DNA of 64,000 bases, from positions 2,046,001 through 2,110,000 of the forward strand of contig AP025582.1 in NCBI GenBank assembly GCA_022846075.1. Reading direction: 5' to 3'. This DNA comes from Oscillospiraceae bacterium. GTDB taxonomy: Bacteria > Bacillota > Clostridia > Oscillospirales > Oscillospiraceae. Of the stretch, positions 32,594 to 39,688 are shown one piece after another. The notes under the pieces are model-generated. The model was not told the origin of the DNA, searched no databases, and was given only the letters and a program-made list of their open reading frames with translations. How positions within the stretch are numbered: the first letter of the stretch is position 1; each line of letters starts with the position of its first letter. The position numbers and the translations under genes were made by a program.

Positions 32594-32622
32594 TTGTCAA
32601 ACCGCCGGTTTTTGTCTATACT
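32594..32622 (+). promoter_or_regulatory. Sigma-A promoter of the response regulator at 32664
   Basis: TTGTCA (32594-32599), 17-base spacer, TATACT (32617-32622). The divergent kinase promoter must lie in the same 82-base gap; I do not see its elements clearly. Confidence 0.8.
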
Positions 32623-32663
32623 AACCATACACGATTGTTTTCAGCCTGTAAAGGGGGAGAATC

Positions 32664-33347
32664 ATGGCCGACACCGTACTCATCGTAGACGACGACCAGT
32701 CCGTCCTCACCATGTTGTATAAGGTAGTCAAAAGCAACGGCATCGACGCCCACACCGCCTCCAGCGGCGAAGAGGCCCTGGAGCTGCTGGCCCACGAGGC
32801 TTACGACTGTATCCTCCTGGACGTGAACATGCACGGCATGGACGGCTTCGCCGTTGTCCAATCCATCCGCCGCCGCGGGCTGAAGACCCCCATCATCATC
32901 GTCAGCGGCCGGAAAGAGGATTACGACACCCTGTACGGCCTGGATATCGGGGCTGACGACTACGTCACAAAGCCCTTCAACCCCATTACTCTGGGGGCCA
33001 AGGTCAAGGCCCTCATCCGCCGCAGCCGGGACAATCTTCCCGGGGCGAACGCCCTCATTACCGCCGGCCCCTTCCAATACAATACCAGCACCCTGCGGTT
33101 CTATAAAAACGGCGTGGAGATCCCCCTCTCCTCCAAGGAAAACGCCATGATGAAGCTCTTCATCGACAATGTCAACCGCATCTTTTCCAAGGACATGCTC
33201 TACGATCTTATCTGGGGGGAGGCCATCATCGACGAAAACGCCATCATGGTGTACGTGAACCGCCTGCGCCAGAAAATTGAGGAGGACCCCTCCAGCCCCA
33301 AGTATATCCAGACGGTCCGGGGCCTGGGCTACCGCTTTGTGGTCTGA
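32664..33347 (+). CDS. OmpR-family response regulator
   Basis: 227 aa: receiver domain with D9-D11, phospho-acceptor D53 (ILLDVNMHGMDG) and K103 in VTKPF, then a winged-helix output domain (VEIPLSSKENAMMKLFIDNV, TVRGLGYRFVV). A GGGGGAG ribosome site lies 4 bases before ATG at 32664. It is divergent from the kinase at 30833. Candidate targets are its own region and the RnfCDG operon 2 kb away; neither is shown by sequence. Confidence 0.94.
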   Translation: MADTVLIVDDDQSVLTMLYKVVKSNGIDAHTASSGEEALELLAHEAYDCILLDVNMHGMDGFAVVQSIRRRGLKTPIIIVSGRKEDYDTLYGLDIGADDYVTKPFNPITLGAKVKALIRRSRDNLPGANALITAGPFQYNTSTLRFYKNGVEIPLSSKENAMMKLFIDNVNRIFSKDMLYDLIWGEAIIDENAIMVYVNRLRQKIEEDPSSPKYIQTVRGLGYRFVV

Positions 33348-33596
33348 GGGGCAGCCTCCCGGTGGTCCCCAGTTCTTTCACCGGATGAAAAGCTGCACGC
33401 GCGATTATGATGCTTTCCCCGCTCCTCCCCCGCTTCAGCAGAACCATTTTTCTGTTCTGCCATCCTGCCGCATCACGGGATTGTCGATACCGTCCCGGTC
33501 TTATCAGTTGCGGGGCAAGCACACCCGGCCGCTGCGGCGCAGCCCGCTTTGCCGGACAAAATAACCGCGTCACGCGCGGCCAAAGAGGTATCCTTC
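33348..33596 (+). other. Intergenic region between the response regulator and a small ORF
   Basis: No convincing gene. GCAGAA (within 33440-33446) can pair with TTCTGC about 15 bases later around a T5 run, a weak hairpin. A TTGTCG and GC-rich segments follow, but no clear promoter for the small ORF at 33597 was found. Confidence 0.4.
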
Positions 33597-33737
33597 ATGG
33601 TTCACGGTATTATCATCGCCATCCACCGTTACATCGACGACTACGGCTGGTCCTGGAATATGGCCCGCAGGCTCATCAACCGGGCCTTTCACACCCAGTT
33701 TACCGAGGCGGAACTGAAAACGCTTTACCGCCAGTGA
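33597..33737 (+). CDS. Small 46-aa protein, unknown
   Basis: Starts MVHGIIIAIHRYIDDYGWSW and ends with an amphipathic, helix-rich segment (NMARRLINRAF, FTEAELKTLY). AAAGAGG lies 8 bases before ATG at 33597, and the aromatic, non-repetitive composition is unlike the surrounding frame noise, which supports a real gene. I do not recognise a family. The next gene, 74 bases on, encodes an Ltp-repeat surface protein. Confidence 0.5.
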   Translation: MVHGIIIAIHRYIDDYGWSWNMARRLINRAFHTQFTEAELKTLYRQ

Positions 33738-33811
33738 CCGCCTTGCACAGCGGCTTTCCAATCACGTCAAAACCACCGCGGGGTGGAAAATATGAAAGAG
33801 AGGCAGTCATT

Positions 33812-34450
33812 ATGAAAAGGCAGTGGAAAGGGTTTATCGCAGGCATCATCGTTACGTTCGTGCTGGGAGGCATCGTTGGGACCTCGCTGGCGTCCGGCTA
33901 CCAAAAGCAGGCTACCCTGGACTACACCGGGATACAGATCACCTTGGACGGACAGCCGGTCACGCCTACGGACGCCAACGGCAGCGCCGTGGAGCCCTTC
34001 GCCATTGAGGGCACCACATATCTCCCCGTCCGCGGCATCGCCAACGCTCTCGGTCTGGGTGTGGAGTGGGACGGCACAACACAGACCGTAAAGCTGACCA
34101 CAGCCGCCCAAACTCCCGCAAATCAGACGGGCAATCCCAGCACCCCGCCCGCTTCCGGTGAAACCATTGGGCAAAAAAACGCGCTTAAATCCGCAAACAG
34201 CTACTTGAGCATCATGCCCTTTTCCCGTGAGGGGCTGATTGAGCAGCTGGAGTTTGAGCAGTACTCCCACGAGGACGCCGTCTACGCGGCGGACCACTGC
34301 GGCGCCGACTGGTATGAGCAGGCGGCAAAATCCGCCAAGAGCTATTTGGATATCATGTCCTTCTCCCGTGACGGCCTCATCGATCAGCTGGAATTTGAGG
34401 GCTATACCCACGACCAAGCGGTCTACGGCGCTCAGGCAAACGGATATTGA
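33812..34450 (+). CDS. Membrane-anchored Ltp-repeat protein with copper-amine-oxidase-like stalk domain
   Basis: 212 aa. An uncleaved signal or anchor helix (about 7-29) is followed by a stalk domain typical of copper amine oxidase N-termini (IEGTTYLPVRGIANALGLGV, about 66-95). A low-complexity linker comes next, then two Ltp repeats (about 122-160 and 171-210: ALKSANSYLSIMPFSREGLI and the near-copy SAKSYLDIMSFSRDGLIDQL). Ltp domains occur in phage superinfection-exclusion lipoproteins and in many Firmicute surface proteins. AGAGG lies 8 bases before ATG. The role is not established. Confidence 0.82.
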   Translation: MKRQWKGFIAGIIVTFVLGGIVGTSLASGYQKQATLDYTGIQITLDGQPVTPTDANGSAVEPFAIEGTTYLPVRGIANALGLGVEWDGTTQTVKLTTAAQTPANQTGNPSTPPASGETIGQKNALKSANSYLSIMPFSREGLIEQLEFEQYSHEDAVYAADHCGADWYEQAAKSAKSYLDIMSFSRDGLIDQLEFEGYTHDQAVYGAQANGY

Positions 34451-34455
34451 ACATA

Positions 34456-34506
34456 CAGCCGCCCCCCGGCGTCTCAAACGCCGGGGGGCGGCTGTCCGAA
34501 TTTTTT
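34456..34506 (+). terminator. Terminator of the Ltp-repeat gene
   Basis: A perfect 17-bp GC stem (34456-34472 with 34478-34494) is followed by TCCGAATTTTTT. Its T run touches the stop codon of the convergent Spo0A_C gene. Confidence 0.9.
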
Positions 34507-34816
34507 AATCCACATTTGCGGCCAGGATGTCCAAAAACTGTGAGACCGTGGGTCTGTCAGGCAGCGGGCGGCCGTTCAGTTCCCTCAAAAAATCAGGATT
34601 GCTGTCCCACGCCCGCTTCACCGTCCTGCGCAAGCCGATCTCCACGGCCTTCCATGTAATGCCGTACCGTTCCGCCACAGCGGGATAGAGCCGTTTGGTC
34701 ACCTGCATCAGGGCCTCCGGCTCCCTGTTGATCACTTCCAGCGCGGCAAGACAATGGTGAAACCCTTCGTAATTTGCCGTGATGCCAAGGTTTCGCAAAA
34801 GTTTCCGGCGGTCCAT
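34505..34816 (-). CDS. Stand-alone Spo0A C-terminal-domain protein
   Basis: 103 aa that align by eye only with the DNA-binding domain of Spo0A. LLRNLGITANYEGFHHCLAA fits the start of that domain, VTKRLYPAVAERYGITWKAV fits the first helices, IGLRRTVKRAW the recognition helix, and RPTVSQFLDILAANV the end. There is no receiver domain. ATG at 34816 shares a base with the stop of the upstream XRE gene (TGATG), so both are co-translated. It could bind 0A-type boxes without phosphorylation control, as competitor or constitutive regulator (inference). Confidence 0.82.
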   Translation of the reverse strand: MDRRKLLRNLGITANYEGFHHCLAALEVINREPEALMQVTKRLYPAVAERYGITWKAVEIGLRRTVKRAWDSNPDFLRELNGRPLPDRPTVSQFLDILAANVD

Positions 34817-35172
34817 CAGCGGCCCTCCAGTGCGTCGGACAGCCTGCGCAGGACTTCCGCCGATTCCTGGATCCAATCGGCCAGCATGTTCCGGTCAGCC
34901 TCGGGCAGCGTGACAAACCAGCCCAAGCCCTGGAGCACCTTCTCCTCACGGTCCGGCTTGTTTTGCGCCAAATCTTCCGAGAGTAAAGCCGAAGCCGGTA
35001 TCCCCAGCTTTTGAGATATCAGTTCAAGGGTGTCCAACCGGGCCGCGGACGCCTGCTTCTCTATCGCCTGCAGCGTGGATTTGGTGATCCCAATTTCTTT
35101 CGAGAATTCCACCTGCGACCGCCCGCCGCGGATAGCCCTCAAATTGTTTGACAGGTTTTGTGTCAAGTCCAT
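34816..35172 (-). CDS. XRE-family HTH regulator coupled to the Spo0A_C protein
   Basis: 118 aa: an HTH domain in residues 6-65 (NLRAIRGGRSQVEFSKEIGI, STLQAIEKQASAARLDTLEL), then a helical C-terminal part (LPEADRNMLADWIQESAEVL) that may dimerise or sense. ATG at 35172 has AGGAGG 8 bases upstream. An inverted repeat (7-bp arms) overlaps its -10 and lies next to the ribosome site, suggesting self-repression. It directly overlaps the Spo0A_C gene, forming a two-regulator operon. Confidence 0.88.
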   Translation of the reverse strand: MDLTQNLSNNLRAIRGGRSQVEFSKEIGITKSTLQAIEKQASAARLDTLELISQKLGIPASALLSEDLAQNKPDREEKVLQGLGWFVTLPEADRNMLADWIQESAEVLRRLSDALEGR

Positions 35173-35182
35173 GACATTCCCC

Positions 35183-35219
35183 TCCTTACATAGTAAGGAT
35201 AAAGGAAATCCCCGTCGAA
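35183..35219 (-). promoter_or_regulatory. Promoter and operator of the XRE/Spo0A_C operon
   Basis: TCCTTAC-ATA-GTAAGGA (35183-35199) is a perfect inverted repeat containing the minus-strand -10 TACTAT (35190-35195). TTCGAC (35214-35219) stands 18 bases upstream and resembles both a -35 and a 0A box (TTCGACA, one mismatch). Confidence 0.6.
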
Positions 35220-35270
35220 AGCAGATTGATTTCCCGGCATTTTGGCCGTTTTACCGGCCAGTCAAGAATA

Positions 35271-35312
35271 AAGAGGCCGCCCCAGGTGCGATAACACCTG
35301 AGGCGGCCCTTT
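35271..35312. terminator. Terminator after tRNA-Pro
   Basis: GGCCGCC-C-CAGGTG pairs with CACCTG-A-GGCGGCC across a 6-base loop. On the minus strand it is followed by TCTTTATTC. It lies between the tRNA and the XRE promoter. Confidence 0.7.
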
Positions 35313-35365
35313 ATCTGCCTTTTCTGAAAAAGAAACCTTGAAGCCATACAGCTCCAAGGTTTTCT

Positions 35366-35442
35366 TGGTCCGAGTGACTGGATTCGAACCAGCGGCCTCT
35401 TGAACCCCATTCAAGCGCGATACCAAACTTCGCCACACCCGG
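35366..35442 (-). tRNA. tRNA-Pro (anticodon GGG)
   Basis: 77 nt with encoded CCA. The acceptor CCGGGTG pairs with CACTCGG (one G-T), discriminator A; the D stem is GCGA/TCGC, and the T arm has GGTTCGAATCC. The anticodon stem CTTGA/TCAAG encloses ATGGGGT, giving GGG for CCC and CCU codons. It has its own promoter and terminator. Confidence 0.95.
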
Positions 35443-35474
35443 ATATGCAGTTGTCACCCTCAAAGGGCTTGATT

Positions 35475-35503
35475 ATATTATCATGTTTTGCAGGAAAAGG
35501 CAA
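35475..35503 (-). promoter_or_regulatory. Promoter of tRNA-Pro
   Basis: Minus strand TTGCCT (35498-35503), 17-base spacer, TAATAT (35475-35480), about 33 bases before the tRNA 5' end. Confidence 0.75.
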
Positions 35504-35551
35504 GCCCTTTTTTGAAATTTTTTGCCCTCCTCGGGAAAAATAACCTACGCC

Positions 35552-35580
35552 TTGCAATTTTGGCTGAAATGTGGTTAGAT
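35552..35580 (+). promoter_or_regulatory. Promoter of the gene at 35615
   Basis: TTGCAA (35552-35557), 17-base spacer, TTAGAT (35575-35580), about 20 bases before the GGAGG ribosome site. Confidence 0.65.
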
Positions 35581-35614
35581 AGACCCATTCAATCCAAAGA
35601 ATGGAGGCACCGCT

Positions 35615-36067
35615 ATGTTTCAATTCTTCCAAAGCCACAAGGAGGAGAAAATAGAGATCAACCGCCTGATGGATGAGGCTTACGCCAAGGGTCTGCCCGC
35701 GTATCAGCGGGAAATCGGCCAACTGCTGGACGAGGCGGAAAATGCCGGAAAAAACGACCTGGCCCAGGAGGCGGAGATCGCCATGGGCCACTATCTGGAG
35801 CGGGTGGCCGTCTCTCTGGACAGTGCCTTACGCAAGGCGGAAAACGAAGAGATCAAAGACCGCTATGCCAAGGCTAAGGCAGAACCCGCCCTGGCCGGCG
35901 TGGAGGCCAAGGAAAAGTCCGCCCCTCTGAGCGCAGGGGATCTTTTCCGCATCCTCTATTACGCCTACACCGGCAAAAAGGCCGGCGGACAGGATACCCA
36001 GCGGCAGGATTTTCTGCTGGGGGCCTATGTGGACCGGGCGCTGAAACAGCTGGAACGACCCATTTGA
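35615..36067 (+). CDS. Alpha-helical protein of unknown function
   Basis: 150 aa, strongly charged and helical (KEEKIEINRLMDEAYAKGL, AENAGKNDLAQEAEIAMGHY) with no cysteine, signal or membrane segment. The C-terminal third (AGDLFRILYYAYTGKKAGGQ) looks like a small separate domain. GGAGG lies 7 bases before ATG at 35615. It is followed after 23 bases by the His/Cys-rich gene in the same orientation, so the two likely form an operon under the promoter at 35552. I do not recognise a family. Confidence 0.75.
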   Translation: MFQFFQSHKEEKIEINRLMDEAYAKGLPAYQREIGQLLDEAENAGKNDLAQEAEIAMGHYLERVAVSLDSALRKAENEEIKDRYAKAKAEPALAGVEAKEKSAPLSAGDLFRILYYAYTGKKAGGQDTQRQDFLLGAYVDRALKQLERPI

Positions 36068-36090
36068 ATCGAAGAAAGGACCCCACCATT

Positions 36091-36585
36091 ATGGAACACG
36101 AGCACTGTTGCCACGATCACGACTGTCATGACCACGGCTGCGGAGGGTGCGGGGGCTGTTCCCCCGCCGAGATCACTCTGACCCGGCCCCAGGCCGTTTT
36201 TCTGGCCCATTTTGCCCAGACCCCGTTTCTGCCCCTGGCCCGCTTTTTGTACCTCTCCTCCCAGGAGGATGAGCTGGAATCGGTGGGTCTGGCCGCGGTC
36301 CATCTGACCGGCGGCGAGGATCTGGAGGCCGCCAAAGCCACGGGAACCCTATTGGAGCAGCTGGCCGGGATGGGGCTCATCACCCTGGATTATGATATCC
36401 CCCTCTCCAATTATGATTACGCCGAGTATGAGACCTCCCCCATCTTTGCCCAGTTTCGGCAGGCGGTGGCCGAGGGGGCGGGGCGGCCCGGCTTCCTATT
36501 CGACACCGCGGCTCTGGAAAAGGGCAGCATGGCCCTCACCGATCTGGGGCTGGCCGTGCTGGAACGGGTCATGGAACTGCTGTAA
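36091..36585 (+). CDS. Protein with His/Cys-rich metal-binding N-terminus
   Basis: 164 aa. The first 25 residues hold a dense metal-ligand cluster (MEHEHCCHDHDCHDHGCGGC, then GGC), after which comes an ordinary globular region with helices typical of a winged-helix or adaptor fold (AVFLAHFAQTPFLPLARFLY, MALTDLGLAVLERVMELL). ATG at 36091 has AAAGGA 10 bases upstream; an earlier TTG at 36064 seems less likely. The cluster could bind Zn, Ni or Cu. It follows the helical protein at 35615 and ends at a UUCG-loop terminator. Family not recognised. Confidence 0.75.
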   Translation: MEHEHCCHDHDCHDHGCGGCGGCSPAEITLTRPQAVFLAHFAQTPFLPLARFLYLSSQEDELESVGLAAVHLTGGEDLEAAKATGTLLEQLAGMGLITLDYDIPLSNYDYAEYETSPIFAQFRQAVAEGAGRPGFLFDTAALEKGSMALTDLGLAVLERVMELL

Positions 36586-36590
36586 AATGG

Positions 36591-36623
36591 AAAAAGGGAG
36601 CGCCTTCGGGCGCTCCCTTTTTT
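36591..36623. terminator. Bidirectional terminator with UUCG loop
   Basis: AAAAAGGGAGCGCC, loop TTCG, GGCGCTCCCTTTTTT. It serves the His/Cys-rich gene (+) and the convergent Cys-rich gene (-). Confidence 0.92.
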
Positions 36624-36628
36624 GCGTG

Positions 36629-37444
36629 TTACCCGCAACAGCCGCCCTGTCCGGGGACATCGGGCGGGAAGAACTCGTCGACGGGGAACTTGACGTGGCG
36701 GAAGATCTCGCAGGGGTCATCCTCACAGTGGCCGCTGTCGCAGGTGCACTCCTTCTCGGGCATACAGTAGTCGTAGACCGGAATGAGCAGCTGGGTGTCC
36801 CGCTCCAGACGGATGAGGGAGAACTGGCCCAGAGAGACATAGAGCCGCTTGCCCTCGCCGCCGAAGCACAGGTCGCTGCCGAAGCAGGCGCAGATGCAGG
36901 GCGGAACGTCGGTGAGCTCGCAGTCGCAGGGACGGCACTCGCAGGGATCCACCAGCTTGAGGCCCAGGACCAGAGGATCCACAGCCTCCACAACCGCAGT
37001 GGGCTGGTTGACCTTGGGCAGGTTCTGGATATCCAGGCCGTCCAGGACGGTCTCGGAGGAGAAGGTCTTGGAGCTGCCTTCGCTGCCGAAGAGGATGACC
37101 CGCTTGTCAAAGACAGCCAGGCCGCAGACCTCCACGGGCCGGGCGGCGCCCACGAAGGCGTCGGCGGTGATGCGGTAGAAGTAGCGCACATCTACCGTGT
37201 AGAAGCCCCGGTTGAAGCTGATGGGCTCCACATCGGTGGATACATAGATGAGCTCCGCCTTGCCCGCCTTGACGCAGATGGCGCGGTCAATGGCGCACTG
37301 GGAACTCTGGGTGGGATAGACGCGAAGGTCTTCGACGCAGTCCTTATCACGGCATGAGTCGATGATCTTCTTGGTGTGTACACAGACGGCCTCTCGGATG
37401 CACGCGGCATCCTGAACAGGGCCGGGCATGACCTTTTCAGGCAT
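36629..37444 (-). CDS. Cysteine-rich conserved protein of sporeforming Clostridia (unknown function)
   Basis: 271 aa with more than 20 cysteines in pairs and clusters (DSCRDKDCVEDLRVY, LVDPCECRPCDCEL, CICACFGSDLCF, ECTCDSGHCEDDPC, GGCCG at the end). The middle part, with VEPISFNRGFYTVDVRYFYR and AVFDKRVILFGSEG, is what I remember from conserved hypothetical proteins of Clostridia. No signal peptide. Cysteine richness and the host suggest a spore-layer or metal-binding protein; this is a guess. GGAGG lies 8 bases before ATG; it is a single-gene unit. Confidence 0.72.
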   Translation of the reverse strand: MPEKVMPGPVQDAACIREAVCVHTKKIIDSCRDKDCVEDLRVYPTQSSQCAIDRAICVKAGKAELIYVSTDVEPISFNRGFYTVDVRYFYRITADAFVGAARPVEVCGLAVFDKRVILFGSEGSSKTFSSETVLDGLDIQNLPKVNQPTAVVEAVDPLVLGLKLVDPCECRPCDCELTDVPPCICACFGSDLCFGGEGKRLYVSLGQFSLIRLERDTQLLIPVYDYCMPEKECTCDSGHCEDDPCEIFRHVKFPVDEFFPPDVPGQGGCCG

Positions 37445-37511
37445 GTTGGTTACCTCCCGAATGAAAATGGGGAAAGACTGGGCCTTCCAATCCCATTGTA
37501 TGACCGGGAGG

Positions 37512-37546
37512 AAAAAGGGTGCCGCGGCACAGGCCCGGCACCCTTT
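37512..37546 (-). terminator. Terminator of cls
   Basis: An 11-bp stem (37514-37524 with 37536-37546) is followed on the minus strand by TTTTTCC, 10 bases after the cls stop. Confidence 0.8.
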
Positions 37547-37556
37547 GGAAATGGGA

Positions 37557-39098
37557 TTACATCAGGGGGGCAAAGACCCGGAGGATGGAGCGGAAAAGGC
37601 GGCGCAGCCAACTCTGGCTGTGTACCTCCTCCAGGGTGACCTCCTGGCTGATGGTCTGGGTGGCCAGGAAATCCCGCTTCACGTCCAGCACGGTGGGGTC
37701 TCCGCACAGCCACACCCCGTCCTCGAAGTGGAGGAACATGCTCCGGTAGTCCAGGTTGATGGAACCCACCGTGGCATAGAGGTCGTCCACGGCAAAACTC
37801 TTGGCGTGGAGGAAACCCGGCGTGTACTCAAAGATCCGCACCCCCGCCTCCAGGAGGGGGCCGTAGTGGGCCCGGGTCAGCTCAAAGACCGTCTTTTTGT
37901 CCGGGATGTGGGGAGTCAGGATCCGCACGTCCACCCCGCTCTTGGCGGCGTTGCACAAAGCCGTGTTGACGCTGTCGCTGATGATGAGGTAGGGGGTCAT
38001 GATATAGACGTAATCCTTGGCTTTGGTGATGAGGTTCAGGTATACCGTCTCCCCCACCGGCTCCCCGTCCAGCGGGCTGTCGGCGTAAGGCTGGACCCAG
38101 CGGCCCCGGCCCTTTTCCGCCTCGGGCGGCAGGGCGGTGGGACGGTAGGCGGCGTAGTCCTCCGTGACGGAGTTGATGTACTCCCACATGGTGAGGAACA
38201 TGACGGTCATGGACCAGGCCCCCTCCCCTTTCAGGAGGATGGCGCTGTCCTTCCAGTGGCCGTAACGGACCACCTGGTTGATATACTCGTCGGCCAGGTT
38301 GATGCCGCCGGTAAAGGCGGTATGGCCGTCCACGATGCAGAATTTCCGGTGGTCCCGGTTGTTGAGCCGCACCGACAGCACCGGCACGAACCGGTTGAAG
38401 GCCCGGCATAAGATTCCCTTGGCCTCCAGCTCTTTGTCAAAGTTTTTGGGGAGGGTGAAGAGACTGCCCACATCGTCGTAGATGACCCGCACGTCCACCC
38501 CCTGGCTGACCTTCTCCTCCAAAATCTCCAGCACGCTGTCCCAGAACTTTCCCGGGGCGATGATGAAATATTCCAGGAAAATGTACTTCTCCGCCTTGCG
38601 CAGCTCCTCCAGCATGGGCTGGAAGGCGTCGTCCCCCAGAGGGTAATATTTGGTGTAGGTGTTGGTGTAGAGGGGGCAGTGGGCGTACTCCTCCAGATAG
38701 CGGGATTGGTTCACCGCGTCCCGTCCGAAGGGGGCCAGGGCCTCCGCCTTCCGGTCCTGATCCAGTACCTCCATCAGGCGGTGGTCCATGCCCTCCATCT
38801 TCCGCTGGACCCTGGGGGAAAGCCGGTTGCCGCCGCACAGCAGATATACCAGCCCCCCGAACACGGGCACCAGCAGGATGGGGACGAGCCAGGCGATCTT
38901 GTAGCCCGGATCCCCCTTACTGTTGATGACATGGAGCACCGCCAGGACGGAGATCACCACGCAAAACAGATAAAACTGGACAAAGTAGTCGGAAAAGCGC
39001 ATGACCATGGCCGCCAGAAGCCCTACCTGCACCACCAGAAGAACGGCCACCAGCACCGTGCGGTGGAAGATGACCGAGGCCATTTTTTTCAGGGACAT
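37557..39098 (-). CDS. cls: Cardiolipin synthase (phospholipase D type)
   Basis: 513 aa: two N-terminal membrane helices (about 10-55), then two PLD domains with HKD motifs HRKFCIVDGHTAFTGG and HAKSFAVDDLYATVGS. It condenses two phosphatidylglycerols into cardiolipin at the inner membrane face. GGAGG lies 7 bases before ATG at 39098. Length and motif spacing are normal for bacterial Cls. It is followed by its own terminator and preceded by a GNAT gene in the same direction. Confidence 0.94.
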   Translation of the reverse strand: MSLKKMASVIFHRTVLVAVLLVVQVGLLAAMVMRFSDYFVQFYLFCVVISVLAVLHVINSKGDPGYKIAWLVPILLVPVFGGLVYLLCGGNRLSPRVQRKMEGMDHRLMEVLDQDRKAEALAPFGRDAVNQSRYLEEYAHCPLYTNTYTKYYPLGDDAFQPMLEELRKAEKYIFLEYFIIAPGKFWDSVLEILEEKVSQGVDVRVIYDDVGSLFTLPKNFDKELEAKGILCRAFNRFVPVLSVRLNNRDHRKFCIVDGHTAFTGGINLADEYINQVVRYGHWKDSAILLKGEGAWSMTVMFLTMWEYINSVTEDYAAYRPTALPPEAEKGRGRWVQPYADSPLDGEPVGETVYLNLITKAKDYVYIMTPYLIISDSVNTALCNAAKSGVDVRILTPHIPDKKTVFELTRAHYGPLLEAGVRIFEYTPGFLHAKSFAVDDLYATVGSINLDYRSMFLHFEDGVWLCGDPTVLDVKRDFLATQTISQEVTLEEVHSQSWLRRLFRSILRVFAPLM

Positions 39099-39127
39099 GA
39101 GGCCGCCTCCTTTCTGCTTGGCTTAGC

Positions 39128-39676
39128 TTATGACAGTTCCCGTACCATAGAGTATTCCTTCAGCATGGTCCCGTCCTTCAGCCGGACGGCGTTGGGCTTT
39201 TCCCCCACCACGTGAAATCCCATCTTCTCATAGAGCCCCCTGGCCCGTCCATTCCCCTCGAACACGTCCAGCTCCAGCAGGAGGACCTGGCGCTCCCGGG
39301 CCAGCTCTATCATGAGGTTGAACATGGCGGTGCCGATCCCCAGGCCCCAGCACTTTTCCAGGATGGCAACGGCCACCGAGGCCCGGTGCCTTATCTTCAT
39401 CTGACGTTGGAACGAGATCTGGCAGTTCCCCACGATCTCCCCATCCAGCACACAGGAGATCATCACCGTGTCCGGGTCGGCCAGGATCCCCTCCAGGAAG
39501 GCCGCCTCCTGCTCCACGCTCTGGGTGAATTCCTCAGGGTAGCACAGGAGGAAATCCGTCTCCCCATAGCAGCGCTTCAAAAACGCCAGCATCTCCGCCC
39601 CATCCTCCGGGGCGGGGCTGCGCAGCACAGCCTGACGGCCCCCCTTCAGCGGGACCGTCCGCGCGGGAATTTCCAT
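39128..39676 (-). CDS. GNAT-family N-acetyltransferase
   Basis: 182 aa with the GNAT acetyl-CoA binding pattern: VAVAILEKCWGLGIGTAMFN (Q/RxxGxG/A-like loop) and LDVFEGNGRARGLYEKMGFH near the C-terminus. Such enzymes acetylate proteins or small amines; the substrate is not predictable. ATG at 39676 follows a GGGGGAG site and sits 12 bases after the dnaE stop, so it probably belongs to the dnaE transcript. Confidence 0.88.
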   Translation of the reverse strand: MEIPARTVPLKGGRQAVLRSPAPEDGAEMLAFLKRCYGETDFLLCYPEEFTQSVEQEAAFLEGILADPDTVMISCVLDGEIVGNCQISFQRQMKIRHRASVAVAILEKCWGLGIGTAMFNLMIELARERQVLLLELDVFEGNGRARGLYEKMGFHVVGEKPNAVRLKDGTMLKEYSMVRELS

Positions 39677-39688
39677 ACCTGCTCCCCC

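Noticed and set aside
33348-33596. In-frame upstream extension of the Ltp-repeat gene to about 33407
   Set aside because: The longer frame reads through the small 46-aa gene in another phase, has no ribosome site, and would bury the membrane anchor; ATG at 33812 is better.
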